This document shows positions 35,778-49,059 of a DNA stretch of 64,000 nt, one piece after another; the first letter of the stretch is position 1; every line of letters begins with the position of its first letter. Source of the DNA: Archegozetes longisetosus (lineage: Eukaryota; Arthropoda; Arachnida; Sarcoptiformes; Trhypochthoniidae); assembly GCA_018873245.2 (NCBI GenBank), contig JAEMBT020000004.1, forward strand, positions 7,667,073 through 7,731,072, read 5' to 3'. The notes beneath the pieces were generated by a model. The model worked only from the letters and a program-made list of their open reading frames with translations, did not search any database and was not told the origin of the DNA. A program made the position numbers and the translations under genes.

Positions 35778-36935
35778 ACGATATTAAACTTTAAGTTATC
35801 TACATTTTGTACAGTCATCAAAATTTGAGCTCAGCATCGTTTATGATAGCTTTTAGAGCTATGAATGTTCACAAGATAATAGTAACTTAGAATTAAAGAG
35901 TCAGAAGTGCATTGAGCAATGTATTCAATGCAATTTCAAGTTATACATTATATGAAACTTTCATTAATTCTAAAACACTATGCATTTTATTCAGATTTTC
36001 GGTATTAATTCATCTAATATTCATCATGCAATATTTAAAATTCATTTAATAGTTTTAAACTGACAAAGCGATATAACTAGATTTTGGGTATTACACGGTT
36101 TTTCGGTTAAGTCAATTAATTTTGTAATAAATAAAACCAGAAGAATAGATGTTTTCCTAGAACTTGCAAAAAGTATTCAATAAAATTACAAATTTCTTAA
36201 CTGTACTACAGTTGACAATTTTGTTTAGTTTATACATTGATTGTATGTCAACAATTAGACGCCTAACTTCTTTCACTTGAACTGATGTGAAAATTTGATC
36301 TTTAAATCTGTAATAAAATTTTGCACTATGTACTTCGAATAACTACCGAATTGACTTTGAACTTGAAACTTCAAGTGAAGGTAAGACTCAATTGAAGTTC
36401 AAGATTTTGGTTCATAACATTTAAATAACTTGATATTAAATATTTGTAATCAAGTTTTAATTTTTCTTTGAATACGTATAACTCTAGTTTAGTGAAGTTA
36501 AGAAATTTGATGCAAAAAATTTGTTTAAATTGAATGTTGAGGACAATGACACTGAATATCTGAAACTTGCAATACAGGTAACGGATTCTTTCACGATTGT
36601 TAAAACTTCCTAAATCTATGAGTTACAAATCGTATAATGATTTTTATAATGGCTATAACTTATTTTCAATCAATCACATTAATATCAAGTAATTTGATTA
36701 AGGTTTTGATTTAGATTTGTCTATTTCTCGATTGAAGATTCCGTCAAAGTTTTAATTAAGCTGAGTTCCTGTTTATTTGAGCAAATTTTTATTTTCTGTC
36801 CACTCTTAGAGTTTAAGTTGATTTGTGAAAGTTTACAGTGTGCTCCAAAGTTTGCAACTTCTGTAAAAGTTTGGTTAAAGAGATGATATTTATCACAGCA
36901 ATGCTGACAACTTGTTCCAAACCTGTTTATTTAGG
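35778..36935. other. Intergenic between family genes 2 and 3
   Basis: AT-rich; no exon or structured element recognised. Confidence 0.55.
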
Positions 36936-36944
36936 TATATAAAG
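36936..36944 (+). promoter_or_regulatory. TATA box of family gene 3
   Basis: TATATAAAG, with a TCATTT initiator-like site about 30 bp on and the ATG at 37019. Spacing is ideal for a core promoter. Confidence 0.7.
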
Positions 36945-37018
36945 AAGACGTAGCACTTCATCGCTAAATCATTTTGTGTATATTTCGATCATTGATAGAA
37001 CAGAATAAACCGTTAAGT

Positions 37019-37522
37019 ATGTTGTTTAATAAAGTGTTAAAATTAGTTGCCATCACATCATTACTATTGATTGGTCTGACATTTGCAAAGACTAATCCTA
37101 ATCGCGAAGATGAGTCTAAAGAAAACTCAATTGGACTTATGGCAAGATCTGCGCGACAATTTGTCTCATCATTGTTACCGTCCGATTGGGAACAATCGAA
37201 TTTGTTCAACAACATAGCAATGCCAGCCCTATTTCTACTGTTTGTTTCATCGGTGGCTAAAGTATGAATTTTGAAATGAATGTTTACAAAATTCCTAACT
37301 CATAATTTGAATGTATGTCTTTTATAGTCTGGTCATAAAAGTGTAGCCTCAAGTGCTAATAGTATAACTCGCAAAAAGAGATCCCCTATTTCTGGATGGG
37401 CTGATAATTTACAAAGAATTCTCAATAACTTCCAGAAGGCTGTTGAAAAGATGCAAAAATTTGAAGAAGAGCTCGAAAATGAAATAAGTGAAGACTCTAT
37501 CGAATCAATTGAGATGGAATAG
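37019..37522 (+). CDS. LP-G-G family gene 3
   Basis: Exons 37019-37261 and 37328-37522 (phase 0); 145 residues. I chose the ATG at 37019 because it opens the signal peptide (M-L-F-N-K-V-L-K-L-V-A-I-T); the frame is open further upstream but only from a non-ATG codon inside the 5' UTR. The hydrophobic segment is short (A-M-P-A-L-F-L-L-F-V-S-S-V). The basic site T-R-K-K-R-S follows, at the start of exon 2, then a long amphipathic, Glu-rich tail (L-Q-R-I-L-N-N-F-Q-K-A-V-E-K). AATAAA follows at about 37528. Confidence 0.8.
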
Positions 37523-39697
37523 TAACAATAAAGCAACTCGCAAGCTGAGATGAAAAAGATCGACAACTTTTTGAAGAATTTGATTCATTTTCTATTTAAT
37601 TATCATTATCTATTTAATATTTATTCATTGTTACATCTTATTTATTGAAATAAAATCATTAATTTATTTAATAACTATTTTCAAATTTATTCAACACTTT
37701 ACCTCGATACCTAACGAATGAAGTTTCGTGAAAAATATGAAAAAGAGTTTGTTATTGTCAAAACTGATCCAAACTTTTATTAATGAACAACTGTTTCATC
37801 AAAGCAAAAGCTCTACGCAGTCAGTTAACTAACTGATAGAGTCTAGTATGGAAGTATAAAAATATGTTTATCGTAGTTCAAGCTGCAAAGAACCTACTTT
37901 CCCAAGTGGTCGAGCCAGTGCTACAAAGTGCTATCTCCAACAGAATTAACATTACAGATAGGGCTTTGTAGCACTCACCCTATCATATAGGATTGTGAGG
38001 AAAATATTCCTAAATCATTCATATAAGTTGGTTTGTCTAAAAAGTTTCAATTATTGATCTTTGAAAATCTAATTCAAAATAGTTTGAAAACTCTATACTT
38101 ACTTTCTTTTCATACTTCTCGATAAGTAAAATCATATGAATTCAATTATATATTATTATCGTGTTGAATGTCTCAGCTTTGTAAAATGCTATTCACGCAA
38201 TAGCAATGTCTAGACTTGAGAGTTTTTTGATACAGTTAGAGTTGTAGTGCTGTATATTTGATGGACATACTTTGTGATAAAGTTATTCAAAAAGTCGCTA
38301 AGGTAGTATTCAGCACTATATTTAATCGAAAGTTTTGAAAATAAAATTCAATCAGTAGATCTACTAATTTGAGCTATCAATTCCTTATAAAACCTAGTTT
38401 CACTTGTGATAAATGGTTGACATTTACTTTATGAGCGTACGTTTATAGTATTAGATAATTTTTTCTTAATCAATTTTTGAAGAGGTTTATTTACGTCGAG
38501 TGCGAATGGAAGGTCATTGATACTGGTATTGCGATACTACCATCGATTGAATCATATTCTATTGTGTTAATGAGAGGCAATCAAAGAGAAAGTTAAATAA
38601 GTTATAGATTTATAAGTCCAGAAAAAATGAACATGTAAATGAACGGAATACTTATAACTTGAAAGTTTCTTTAGGTAGTCTCTAGAAATTTGAAATAATT
38701 CGTAGACAACTTAATCAGATTAAGGTAGCGAGATGTAAAAGATTTTTTGCGAAACATTGTGATTCTTAATATAACGGAACACAATTAAGAGACAATATTT
38801 TCTAATTTTCAAAAGGATAACAATTGATGCGCAATAAACTTTGGGCAAATGTTTGATTTGATAACAAATTTTCGCAACGGAAGTTTCTAAATGATGCATA
38901 TGAATCGAGAAAGTTTATTGAAATCATTCCAAACTAAGAATGTCTTAAAATAATGATATGCTATTCAGTACTTATCAAATTAAATGCTCATTAAGTTTAT
39001 TTGATGAAAAACAATTGGTAGAAGGAAAGTCAGAGTTGAATCATTGTTCGTGAGAGCCGAACCAACAAATCTGATCCCGAGTTCAAAGATATGATTTTTG
39101 ATGGCTATTTATCAAACATTGCATTACATTCTTTTTTAAAGATGGTATAAGTGATCCACCTTTTCATCCGCTGACCTTAGAGTCACCCAAACGCAAACTT
39201 TTGTGTATTAACAAAGAAAAGACAAGCTTTTCTCAATGATAAGTGAAAATGCCATTCAGACACGCCATCAACGATTTTACTATCAAAAGTGACGAAACAA
39301 ATACTGCATTTCCAACTTGTATATATAATAGAATAACTGATCCATAATTTCAGAACCAAGATGCAAAAAAATTGGTGAGTTTTGTGTTGGTTTGTCTTGT
39401 GAACTGTCAAAATCATAAGTCCCTTCATGAAAGTGTTCATCAAATTAAGTGGCGTTTACTTAATGATTGCAATCAAATTGTGAGGTAGGAGTAATGTAGA
39501 GTTTATGTCTCTAAACTAATCCAAAATCAATCTTATATTACTATCAATTCACATTGATTAATCGTTTTTTGAAGATATTGCGGCCTCATATCTACTCTAA
39601 ATAAATCAGAAAAGTGACTACCAATATAAGCAACAATTGTTATTGCATTAAATTGCATCCCTTCTCATCAAGATTTTCATTAATGAGTTTGAAGCCT
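37523..39697. other. Intergenic between family genes 3 and 4
   Basis: About 2.2 kb of AT-rich sequence. An 86-codon minus-strand frame at 39183-39443 has no recognisable features. A weak TTTAAATA box at 39698 is close to the next ATG. Confidence 0.5.
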
Positions 39698-39718
39698 TTA
39701 AATAATTAGTTCATTATA

Positions 39719-41032
39719 ATGTCAGCGATGAGCTACAAAATAGGATTTCTCATAATTCAAATAATAACTACAATTTCGGAGCAATCCTCAACGACAACAT
39801 CTTACCTAAATTCCAACGATTTTTGGAGTAACTTTAGAACTCCTCGTTCTAAATATTACTATTATTTCGCTCCACGGTCTTATATAAACGAATCGCCACT
39901 TCAATTGGCATCTAGTCGAGGAGATTATGATCATTGTATGTATACTATTAAAGATTATTTCAAATTGTTCGAGAATCTTGAGTAATCAGTTAAACTATTG
40001 CCAAAACTTATTAAACTTTGTTATAAGCTGCTGAAATAAGAGTTAAGATACTGAACTGTGTTCAATGATTTTTCTTAGATGAAGGATATCAGGCCAAATG
40101 GGCAACACATGTACCACAACCGAGTAAGTATTCAAAAACTTAAGTAAATAAATAAAATGAACTCAAATTGATTAATTTGAACCAATATAATTACTCTTCT
40201 AGTTTACATTCATCATACAGCCCCTTACCATAAAGAGAAGAGTGATTACTTTAGCTACCTTCTGCCACTATTGCTATTAGCACTTCTACCATTCGTTTTA
40301 GGAGCTCTTGTTTTGTTGCCTCTTTTGCTCCGTGAGTTCTACTTGTATATTCGCGTATTCATTATCCTAATCGTAATTCTATTTGACAGTATTCTTCACG
40401 AATATTCTTCAATTAATAGCATTGCTGCAACAGGTATGATATCAATAATTAATTATAATGTTTATAATTGAAGTGCAAATTTTGAAGCAAACTGATTCTG
40501 TTTTAACTTCTATTCAAATAATGTGTTTTTCCGGTCATGGAGCTTTTGTAAGAGTTTGATTCACTTTTTTGCTTCAAGTATTTTGTTTAGTAAAATATTA
40601 GGGAAACTAGCTATGTGATGAGTGAACCTCTTTTTCTATGATTTGAGTAATTGTTTGATTTCTTTCCTTATTTTTTACATATTACCCATAGTAAAGCGTA
40701 ATCTTTTTTCGTCCAATTTTCAAGAATATGATTGCAATTAGTTATCGTAAAGATTAGTTACAATGCACTTAACTGTTAAGTTTCGTACTACAAAAAACTC
40801 AGTCATTTTAATACTAGAGTAAGAAATGAAACGCATAATGAAGCTTAACCAATGAATGTGTTATTACTTTCAGACAGTGCAAAATACGACAACAACTGCG
40901 GCTACAAATGTTGGACGAAGAAGAAGAGATATTGATGGAGTAAATCCTTTATTGACAACAACTGTAATGTCATTAGTTGAAAATTTCTCATCAGCTTTGG
41001 ATAAATACGGGGATAAATCATCAAACTTTTAA
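39719..41032 (+). CDS. LP-G-G family gene 4 (five exons)
   Basis: Exons 39719-39935, 40079-40123, 40203-40331, 40390-40433, 40874-41032 (phases 1, 1, 1, 0); 197 residues. The 44-bp fourth exon is reached through a 58-bp intron; without it the frames do not join, and reading through it gives a misleading longer ORF. Signal peptide about 1-20; Tyr-rich spacer; K-S-D-Y-F-S-Y-L-L-P-L-L-L-L-A-L-L-P then G-A-L-V-L-L-P (signature), a second hydrophobic stretch, G-R-R-R-R-D furin-like site, and a tail with V-E-N-F-S-S-A-L-D-K-Y. A Thr-rich run precedes the basic site. Confidence 0.78.
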
Positions 41033-43198
41033 GGGACTTAGAGTTTCAGTAATTTGAAAATGCAATTGGGATATTCAGGCATTTTGGTCCAATTTTGGGT
41101 TCTGTATATGTCTGACGAAGTAATTTTTCAACCATGACTTCTGTGATTTCCGAAATAGAATTTCAATAATTATCAACTAAATGATTAAGAAGATAAATTT
41201 ACAAAAATTCATAGTTGGAAACCTATTTCGTGAGCAAAAAAAACCCTCTTTAATTAAAGCTTTAGGTAATTCCAAAGATAAAGTTGATATTGATTTTGAA
41301 ATTTCGAATCATTTATTGAAAAGTAACATTTTTAAAACTTCAAAATCAAGATCCTATTTATTTATTGTAATTTGAAAATTAGTTTGAGAAACCTTGTCAT
41401 AAGTTTGTAAAAAAATGTCCAAAAGGCATAAAAAATTGAATAACTAATGAGTCAAAAACGGTGATCAATTTGAAACAAAATAAACAATTATTCAGTTATT
41501 ATTGGTCTGCATCCTAGATTTAAACTATCTTACATACAATCTATTGTTTTATAGGTTAAATAGGTATTTTGTGATAGGAAATCCAATAGACTTGACTGAT
41601 TTTGAACAGTAATATTTTACGATACTGCTCAAATGAAACCAATACTTAACTATCTGAATCGAATTAATTAATTCTAATTACGACTGAATTGTTTAGATAG
41701 AAAATAGTCAAACATATGCTGTGAACTTTTGCTTTATTTTTTCTAAGTTTATTGTAATTCTAGTTTGATTTATAACACATTAAATATGTTTTTATCAAAT
41801 GTTAGCCTTTCGAGACACTGAACATCATTCAATTAGTTTTTGTACTAATAAAAATATTTCCCAATGAACTGGATTTATAAACTTGAAAAACTTCTGACAA
41901 GTTATAACAATGGATGTTTTTTGAAGGTAGAAATCAGGTTTTGTTGCACCACAGTAAATCAAGCAGAAAATTGAAAGTCTTGTTCCTTAAATGTTTGAGT
42001 GAAAATAGTATTCCATCAACAATTGTGTGGTTTCAGACTATTTGCATGAAAACAGGTAAAAAATCGTCAAAAATAACGCTTGATTTGCATTTGCATTGAT
42101 TAAAATAAATAAAGTAGCATGTAATGTATGCCCTAAAATTTAATAATCCGCGGTAGTTACGAATAGCGTCTGATGGAGAAATCGTTGCTATTATCTTAGG
42201 ACACCTTTCCTATGCCATACACTAATATATGTACACGATGTGCTTTTCTTATTGAATTTACCAGGCAATAAATAAATGAATAACCCCTTGGATACATCCT
42301 TACGCATCACTTTACTTTAGTTGCTATTAAGGATTAATAAGTATTTAACTGTATTTAACTTTTACTGTTTGATTAAGTTGTGATCAACAGATATAGAATT
42401 AAAATTTCTCGCAAGTTTTCAAATCTCATAGCTGAATCTTCTGGGCACTCAAACTGATAAAAGAGGCGTGAACTAATTATTATATTTGAAGCTCATTAGA
42501 TGTGCAACTATTTAATAATCAGAAAATTTATAGAAGCTGTATAGAATTTTGGTAAACTTGTAAAGTTACTTGTAAAAATTACAAACTTACTTGCATTCAA
42601 TTAATTACAAATGAATGATTGAAACAAAAACCTATAACATAGCGAATACGCTGGTTGATGTAGCACCGTATACAATGTTAATATAATGTCTTTTTTGAAC
42701 ATGATGTTTTTTGTGAATTGCTGACTATGACCAAAGACCTTGATTTGAGAAGGATTGCTTTATTTTGAATGAACATGGGGTTATAAAATAGGTATTAATC
42801 AAATTAAACTAATATTTATCATGACTGACTAGTTCAAGATGAACGTTGAGTCTGACGAGGTTATAAGGTTAGGTTTATGGTAAAAAAGAACAAATTAAGT
42901 AAAAAATTAGGAAAGAATTGAGAGAAGGAATTGGTACACCTGATTGATCAGTAATAATTAGTTTGCGATTGTGTCATATAATACTAGCATAAGTGCAGCG
43001 TTGGTCTTATGGTATTTGGTGGGATCTGACTGAAGGTCAATAAAAAATGTTTTACACTTTTATCCTTCACTGGTCTTGAATTTTGAAATGATTTGTATAG
43101 GGAATAATCGGTGACAACATTGTAATTATCACTGATTCTTAATTTTTTTAGTTAGAATTGACGAAATTTGTGATTGATTTCTTCCTTTTCGTTTCGCG
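41033..43198. other. Intergenic between family genes 4 and 5
   Basis: AT-rich; ORFs of about 60 codons near 41181 and 41914 show no signal peptide or family motif and were not kept. Confidence 0.5.
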
Positions 43199-43206
43199 TA
43201 TAAAAG
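43199..43206 (+). promoter_or_regulatory. TATA box of family gene 5
   Basis: TATAAAAG preceded by a GC-containing stretch (TTTCGCG), 216 bp upstream of the ATG at 43422. Confidence 0.65.
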
Positions 43207-43421
43207 CATAGGTTTGCAAAGCATTTTCGTTATAAAACTCTTTCTGATCAAATCTTCATGTTGTTCTTCGAACTCTTAAGCGATTATGTGTAAGAATTAG
43301 TAGTTTGGTAATAAGTTTACATAAAATCGTTGGTTATCTATATTGTTGTGATTCGTAGTAACAATAGATTATTATTACAAAAATTATTTATCTTGTTAAT
43401 CATCACGACTGAGCTGAAGTA

Positions 43422-45205
43422 ATGATACCAATCTATCTCATAATTGTTGTTATAATACTAATATCGGACACAAATGGGGAGCCAGAGTCGACTCATTCTA
43501 ATCATAGAGAGTCTAACCATAGAGAGGATAACAATCAACATTCGACTGCTTCTGATTATTGGAGGAATCATAAGTTCAATCTTAACTCACTTTACGCTAA
43601 ATATCGCGAGGGAAAATCTAACAACGAGCCAATCTTTAGTGAGCCTAGTGACCAGTAAGTAAATCACTATATTTATCTTTATCGGCAGTTTTTTCAGTTC
43701 ATAGATATATCAGTTTTTGACTGTTTTTGTAAGAAACTATTATTTCGATAAATCATTGAGTCCAAATTTCAAAGCAGTGCTCGTCTGATTAGATTTTGAA
43801 ATCATTACAATTTTTAAAATGACAGATAAAGATAGTTCTTTGAAAGTTAGGAAAGTATAAATAAGTCAATAAATATGACTCATAAAGCTTTTTTTATTTT
43901 CTAGAATCGATTATAAAAGAGTCGATGGGTAAGAAACAGCACTATATTTTGAATGTCTTTTTCTTATCGTATCCGAGCATTTGCTTCTCTCATATGATAC
44001 TGAATCAGAGCATTCTATAGAAAGCTAGAATCAAGATCTTGATAGTCAACTCTATAACGTAAAGTGATTTCTCATCATTTTGTTTCTGTTTGAAACTTTA
44101 AGTGAATATCTTTAAAAAGCTGAATGCTTAAAAATTAAAATCTTATCTGGAACATGATTTTTGTTCTCTATCACACCTGTCCAGTTGGTGCTCATATAAA
44201 CCTTGCAAATTTCATACCACAGAGTGTCCAGAGAGTCCGTTCAATTGGGAATGGGGTTTTCATTGTTGTACCAGACTCGCAACATTCATCTTGATATGAA
44301 TTTTAATAACACCTGCCTTCAATAGTGCAAACTTTTGTCCATATTAAACAGACTTTCTGGATATTATGTGCATATATATTAGTACGTTTGACAGTATATT
44401 TAGTAAGTCTAGTTATGCGTCTGCGTGATCTGCAACAATAATTGTGACAAAATTATTATAAACATTGATAATTGCATTTTGACTCGATTGACAAAGTAGA
44501 AGTCAGATAAAACTGTAAACATTCCTTGAATTAAATGAATTTGCTGACATTTTTCTCGGATGCTAAACTACTAAATTACTAAACTATAATCTCTGAGTAA
44601 GATTTGAGCTAAAAGTAAATTGAAATATTTGAATTGATAACTTAGGTACGAGACAATGCCAAACACAATACAGATAACTGCAATTCCAGGTAAAATGAAT
44701 GAAAGATTACATGAATATAGTGAATCGAAATTGCACTCTGATGTACAAGCAGGCGGTGCCGGCGGATTTAATGCATTTCCAACACAGTTTCAAGGGGGTT
44801 TTAATAATTTCGGAGGTACACCTGGATTCGGAGGATTTGGAGGATTAGGAGGATTAGGAGGCCTTGGAAATCTCGGAGGATGGCATGGAGGTTGGAATAA
44901 CTATCATCAGCGACCAATTTTTTACATAACCAAAAAAAGTGATTGGTTCAGCTGGTTGATTCCTTTGCTACTGCTTCTTGGAGCACCCCTTTTATTAGGG
45001 GCACTTTTGATACCAGTAGCTCTTAAAAGCATCATTTTCTTCCTGCAAATTTGCCGCAATTTAGGTAAATTTGAGGCATTCACAAAATAAAAATTTTGGC
45101 AATTATTTGATATGTTTTTTGTTAGGAATTTTACTTCCTTTGATCCCTGCATTGACTGGTCAGATACAAAATCCAGTAAATCCATTGGTTCCAGCAGCTG
45201 GATAA
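43422..45205 (+). CDS. LP-G-G family gene 5: long Gly-rich variant without the basic site
   Basis: Exons 43422-43654, 43905-43928, 44646-45064, 45126-45205 (phases 2, 2, 1); 251 residues, the longest member. Signal peptide about 1-20, then a His/Asn/Glu-rich spacer and Y-K-R, a Gly-Gly-Phe/Leu repeat region (about 44750-44900), then K-S-D-W-F-S-W-L-I-P-L-L-L-L-L-G-A-P and A-L-L-I-P-V-A-L (signature). The tail is short and has no RRKR or amphipathic helix: it ends P-V-N-P-L-V-P-A-A-G. The 24-bp second exon is supported only by phase and splice sites. Confidence 0.68.
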
Positions 45206-45669
45206 TAATTAACGCCATCAATATAAATATGAATTTTCTTAAATAAAACATATTTCAAACGAGATGTTTATTTAATACACTATTTTTCTCATTTATTTGA
45301 TCATTGAAAAACTTGTAATTATTTCAATATTTATTTATACTTAAATTTAAAGTAAAATATCTGAGAAGCAATTATTCGGGTGTTTATTTTTGTTAATATG
45401 ATAAGAAGGATAATAGACTTGTGTGAAGCCATGTATTCATCATTACATATTGACTTAGATTCACGAACGTATAACAAATTTTCTTAAAGGATAAACGGTG
45501 TCACAACAGATAATGGTATTTCAATGCCAATTTAATTAATGTTCGCACTGACCCAAAGATAGACAAAAGCATGTAAATCAATTCATTATCATTCAATATT
45601 TTAATTAAATTTCTGCATCAAGTATTTTATGCCAGTATTTAAACAAAACTTATGCGCGTCACTCATTAA
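45206..45669. other. Intergenic, with a possible TATTTAAA box
   Basis: TATTTAAA at 45636-45643 lies only 27 bp before the ATG of the next gene, so the transcript would start almost at the start codon; possible but weak. Confidence 0.4.
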
Positions 45670-46633
45670 ATGCTACCAAAAATGTTCACTTCAAGACAAA
45701 ATAATAGAGTATTAGTTATCATAGTTTGCCTCATATACCATTTGAATCGTTATTTAACAAGTGCAGGGCAACTTGATAGCTTAAGTCATGAAATTCCAGC
45801 GGATGCGAATCAGTTCAACTCACTTCAAATGAATGGTCAACAAATGGCACAAATGACGCAAATGACCAATGCTGTAAGTTATGCCTATCACTCATGTTAT
45901 GCACTCATTATAACTTGTTCAAACTGATAATAATGGTCTCATATTAGAATACGCAACAACCTATCGGATCGATGTCTGGACTTACCGGAGATTTGCGTGT
46001 TTTTCCATTTGTAATCGACCCACTTATAATTATTGGTAAGCTGAAAGTCTATTTTACCTGAACTTAACCTCGAACCATTCGAGTTGACTAATGCCTACAT
46101 TAATAATCAGCAATGATCGCGCTTCCAACCATTGGATTATTGGGTTTATCTTCATTGATTATGCCTCTCATTCCAATCGCAATCTATTTGATTCAAGTAA
46201 ATGTTTTGCTTTGAACTTCATATTAGCACCTGGTTTAACGGGAATTTGCTGTTTTACAAAACCTGATTTTTACATAAGTAGCACTCCATTAAAGTTATAA
46301 ATTAGCCAAATTAGCTCGATGCAAGCATTTCCACATTTATCACTCAATTTTCAGTTTTCAAGAGTAGAATTTTGAAATTTACCTTTTCTTGTTCATCAGA
46401 AAATTGCACTTTTAATAACATTTTGCTCAATAGTTACTAATGATAATTGAGTTTTTGTTAATTTGTCTAAACAGTTATTTTTTCCTGTCGGTGGTTCGGG
46501 AAAACGCAGGAAAAGAGATATAAGTTTTTCTAACTCAACTGATTCTTCAATTGAAAATTCCTATTATGACAATGAAATTCAACATTTTATTATCAATTTG
46601 AGCAAAGCTTTCGACAAATACACTCCTTCTTAG
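45670..46633 (+). CDS. LP-G-G family gene 6
   Basis: Exons 45670-45873, 45948-46035, 46111-46196, 46475-46633 (phases 0, 1, 0); 178 residues. Signal peptide about 1-33 after a basic N-terminus (a second ATG at 45682 is an alternative start). Gln/Met-rich spacer. The hydrophobic segment reads A-L-P-T-I-G-L-L-G-L-S-S-L-I-M-P-L-I-P. Exon 4 opens with the segment that holds K-R-R-K-R-D, the furin-like site, and ends in an amphipathic tail (F-I-I-N-L-S-K-A-F-D-K-Y). The intron before the basic site has the same phase 0 as in genes 3 and 4. Confidence 0.8.
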
Positions 46634-48549
46634 AATTTGTTCATTTCTGGTAAATAAGAACACAATTTTATTATGAAATTATGATTAGGTAAACTCACTT
46701 CTAAATATTAGTCTCGACGTAGTATGTAAATTAACAATTTTTTCATCTTTACAGAAAATCACCGTAAAACCAGAGTAAATTCCAGGTTGTCATAGGAATA
46801 AATTTAAATTTATTATGAGTTAAAATTCAACTCAAAACTCATATTATATAACTGTATTCAAAACGATATTTTTTTAACTGAAATCTGGTTTTAATTTTTA
46901 AGAACTGGTTAAATACCGGTTTAAATAAGATATAAAATTGGAAATATTTATCGCAAAATTATCTGCAAATTTTCCCAAATAATTTGCTGAAAGCAAGAAT
47001 ATTCTTTTGGCTGAATGAAAATTATCATAAAAAATAATCTAAATTAATACAAAACGTAAATTTATGTAAATTATGGAATTGTTGGTGATTTTTCTTGTAT
47101 TTGTTTGACTGGATCGCAAAATAAAATTGAGTAGAAGCAAAGTTTCTATTTTCATTGTAATCTATTGATGGAAAACCTCTTAAGAATTCAAATGAAAGGT
47201 TCATAATCTACGAATAATAGATTAACGCAAAGCTGACATGTAATCTGTTTGTATAAAGAATAATACTTGATTGTTGTGTCGAAAGTTTGATTTGTGGATA
47301 AAAGGCAAACTTATTTTACAGATAATTGTTAGTAGGCTAACAAACAAACAACTATCAAACTCTTTTCAATATGAAATAGATCTGGACTCATGACCATCAA
47401 TGGGGTTCATGCAATTTCTTAAAAAGGGCTGACTAAGTTATAGATTACATTATCTTTGGTTCATTTACAGATACCGACGTGCAAAAAACTAAATACGTCC
47501 TTAATCCCTATGGATTTAATCCTTTTGAGTAATTTATTCATTAAACGTCAAATTTGTCGAATTTGGTTTGACTCGTTTAAAAAATATTACTGGTTTAAAG
47601 CTTGATAAAGATATACTGTAATATAGTATTATTCTATTATGACACCTTTTTCTATTGGCGAGAATTTCAATTATAGGGTCATAACTATTTATATATGCGA
47701 GTTTATTTCAATTATGTCTAAAAGTTAGCAAATCTCGTCCAGTTAATACAAACAAGTTAATACAATTTATGAAAATTGTTATGAATTGATGACCTAATGT
47801 TATGGCTCGTGACCTCATAATGGTATTAACAGTTATTCGACACAAAGCAAAGAAAACCTGTTCCCATAAATAACTTTAGGGAGAGAGCAATCAACTGTTA
47901 ACTAAAGTAACTAAAACGAAATAAGGAACCTCTGCTCAACACGTATAAGCTATTAGCATTAACAGTATCTCAAGTTTTGGCCTTAACTTAGTTTCGTGCT
48001 ACAGGAAGAGGATCTGAATTGCTCAACACTGTGTCAACTCACCAAAAACTAGTGAAACACACTTCATGTCAAAGGTAAACAAATTTTGTCATTATGTTAT
48101 CAATTATTTTTATAATTAGGTTTCAGAGGGATTATTAGTTTGACGTTTGTTACGCAGTGTATGTTTCATTATGTCATTGTTACTCAAATTAGTGTTCAAA
48201 CAGAGCCCTTTTAAAGTTTAAGATTGAACTGAAGCCTTTTGCAGAAATTTGTCCGCGACACCTTGATTCAACTAACTCTTAAATTATACATTTTTCGTCA
48301 TCTCGACCATGAATAAACTTAGTTTAATGTACTGTATCAATGATTGCTCGTTTTACTATCTATACCAAGCTTATAAGACAATTTAAATTTTTGTTTTCAA
48401 ATTTTTTGTAACAGTAGGTACTCATGTATGAAATGTTCACTATTTGGGTACAATGTCTTAGACTTATAAGAGATAGCTTTCATTTAAATCTTGATAAACT
48501 TATCTTAAAAGTAATTAATTCCTTCTAATTTTTTAATTATAGTACAATA
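46634..48549. other. Intergenic between family genes 6 and 7
   Basis: AT-rich, no exon supported. Confidence 0.5.
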
Positions 48550-49059
48550 ATGAGAGTAGATTTAACATTGAAGAACAACTTTAAATGCCTGTTGGTTATC
48601 ACTATATGGTTTGTAGCGATCTCTATGGCTAGTGAGCTTAAAAAGAGTTCATCGTCTAACATATCTACCATGTCTACCAACTCGAAAATTATGAAATTGA
48701 CCAATGCCTTATCAAAATTCGGTCCAAATAAAGATGTGGCTTCTGCGCGATCTTTAATGAGTTTTCTAACTGATCCGTCTCTTATGGTTACCATATTGTA
48801 CACATTAGAAATCGCTTACTGGACACTTCCTCTTGGATTCTTATTAATGCCTATCATTAACTTTTTCCGAGTGCCAAATCGAAGGCGAAGTGCCGGTCGA
48901 TTTAGGCGAATGATTCATAGCAAACTCGACGATGACTTGAAGGAAAAAATAGAATTTGTTGTTCTGGATTTTTACAGTCTTTTATTACAGTCTATCGATA
49001 ATTTTAAAAAGATTGATAAGAATGAAATAAATGACTTTTTAACGCCTAATCGAATATAG
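48550..49059 (+). CDS. LP-G-G family gene 7 (intronless)
   Basis: One exon, 169 residues. Signal peptide about 1-27 (basic start, then C-L-L-V-I-T-I-W-F-V-A). Ser/Asn-rich spacer. Hydrophobic segment about 78-106 with Y-W-T-L-P-L-G-F-L-L-M-P, a shortened signature without the G-x-G. Basic site N-R-R-R-S followed by more Arg, then an amphipathic helix (F-V-V-L-D-F-Y-S-L-L-L-Q-S-I-D-N-F). The least canonical of the RRxR-bearing members. Confidence 0.75.
   Translation: MRVDLTLKNNFKCLLVITIWFVAISMASELKKSSSSNISTMSTNSKIMKLTNALSKFGPNKDVASARSLMSFLTDPSLMVTILYTLEIAYWTLPLGFLLMPIINFFRVPNRRRSAGRFRRMIHSKLDDDLKEKIEFVVLDFYSLLLQSIDNFKKIDKNEINDFLTPNRI

Noticed and set aside
40334-40471. Longer open frame through the third intron of family gene 4
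   Set aside because: It cannot be joined in phase to the last exon; the 58-bp intron and 44-bp exon can.
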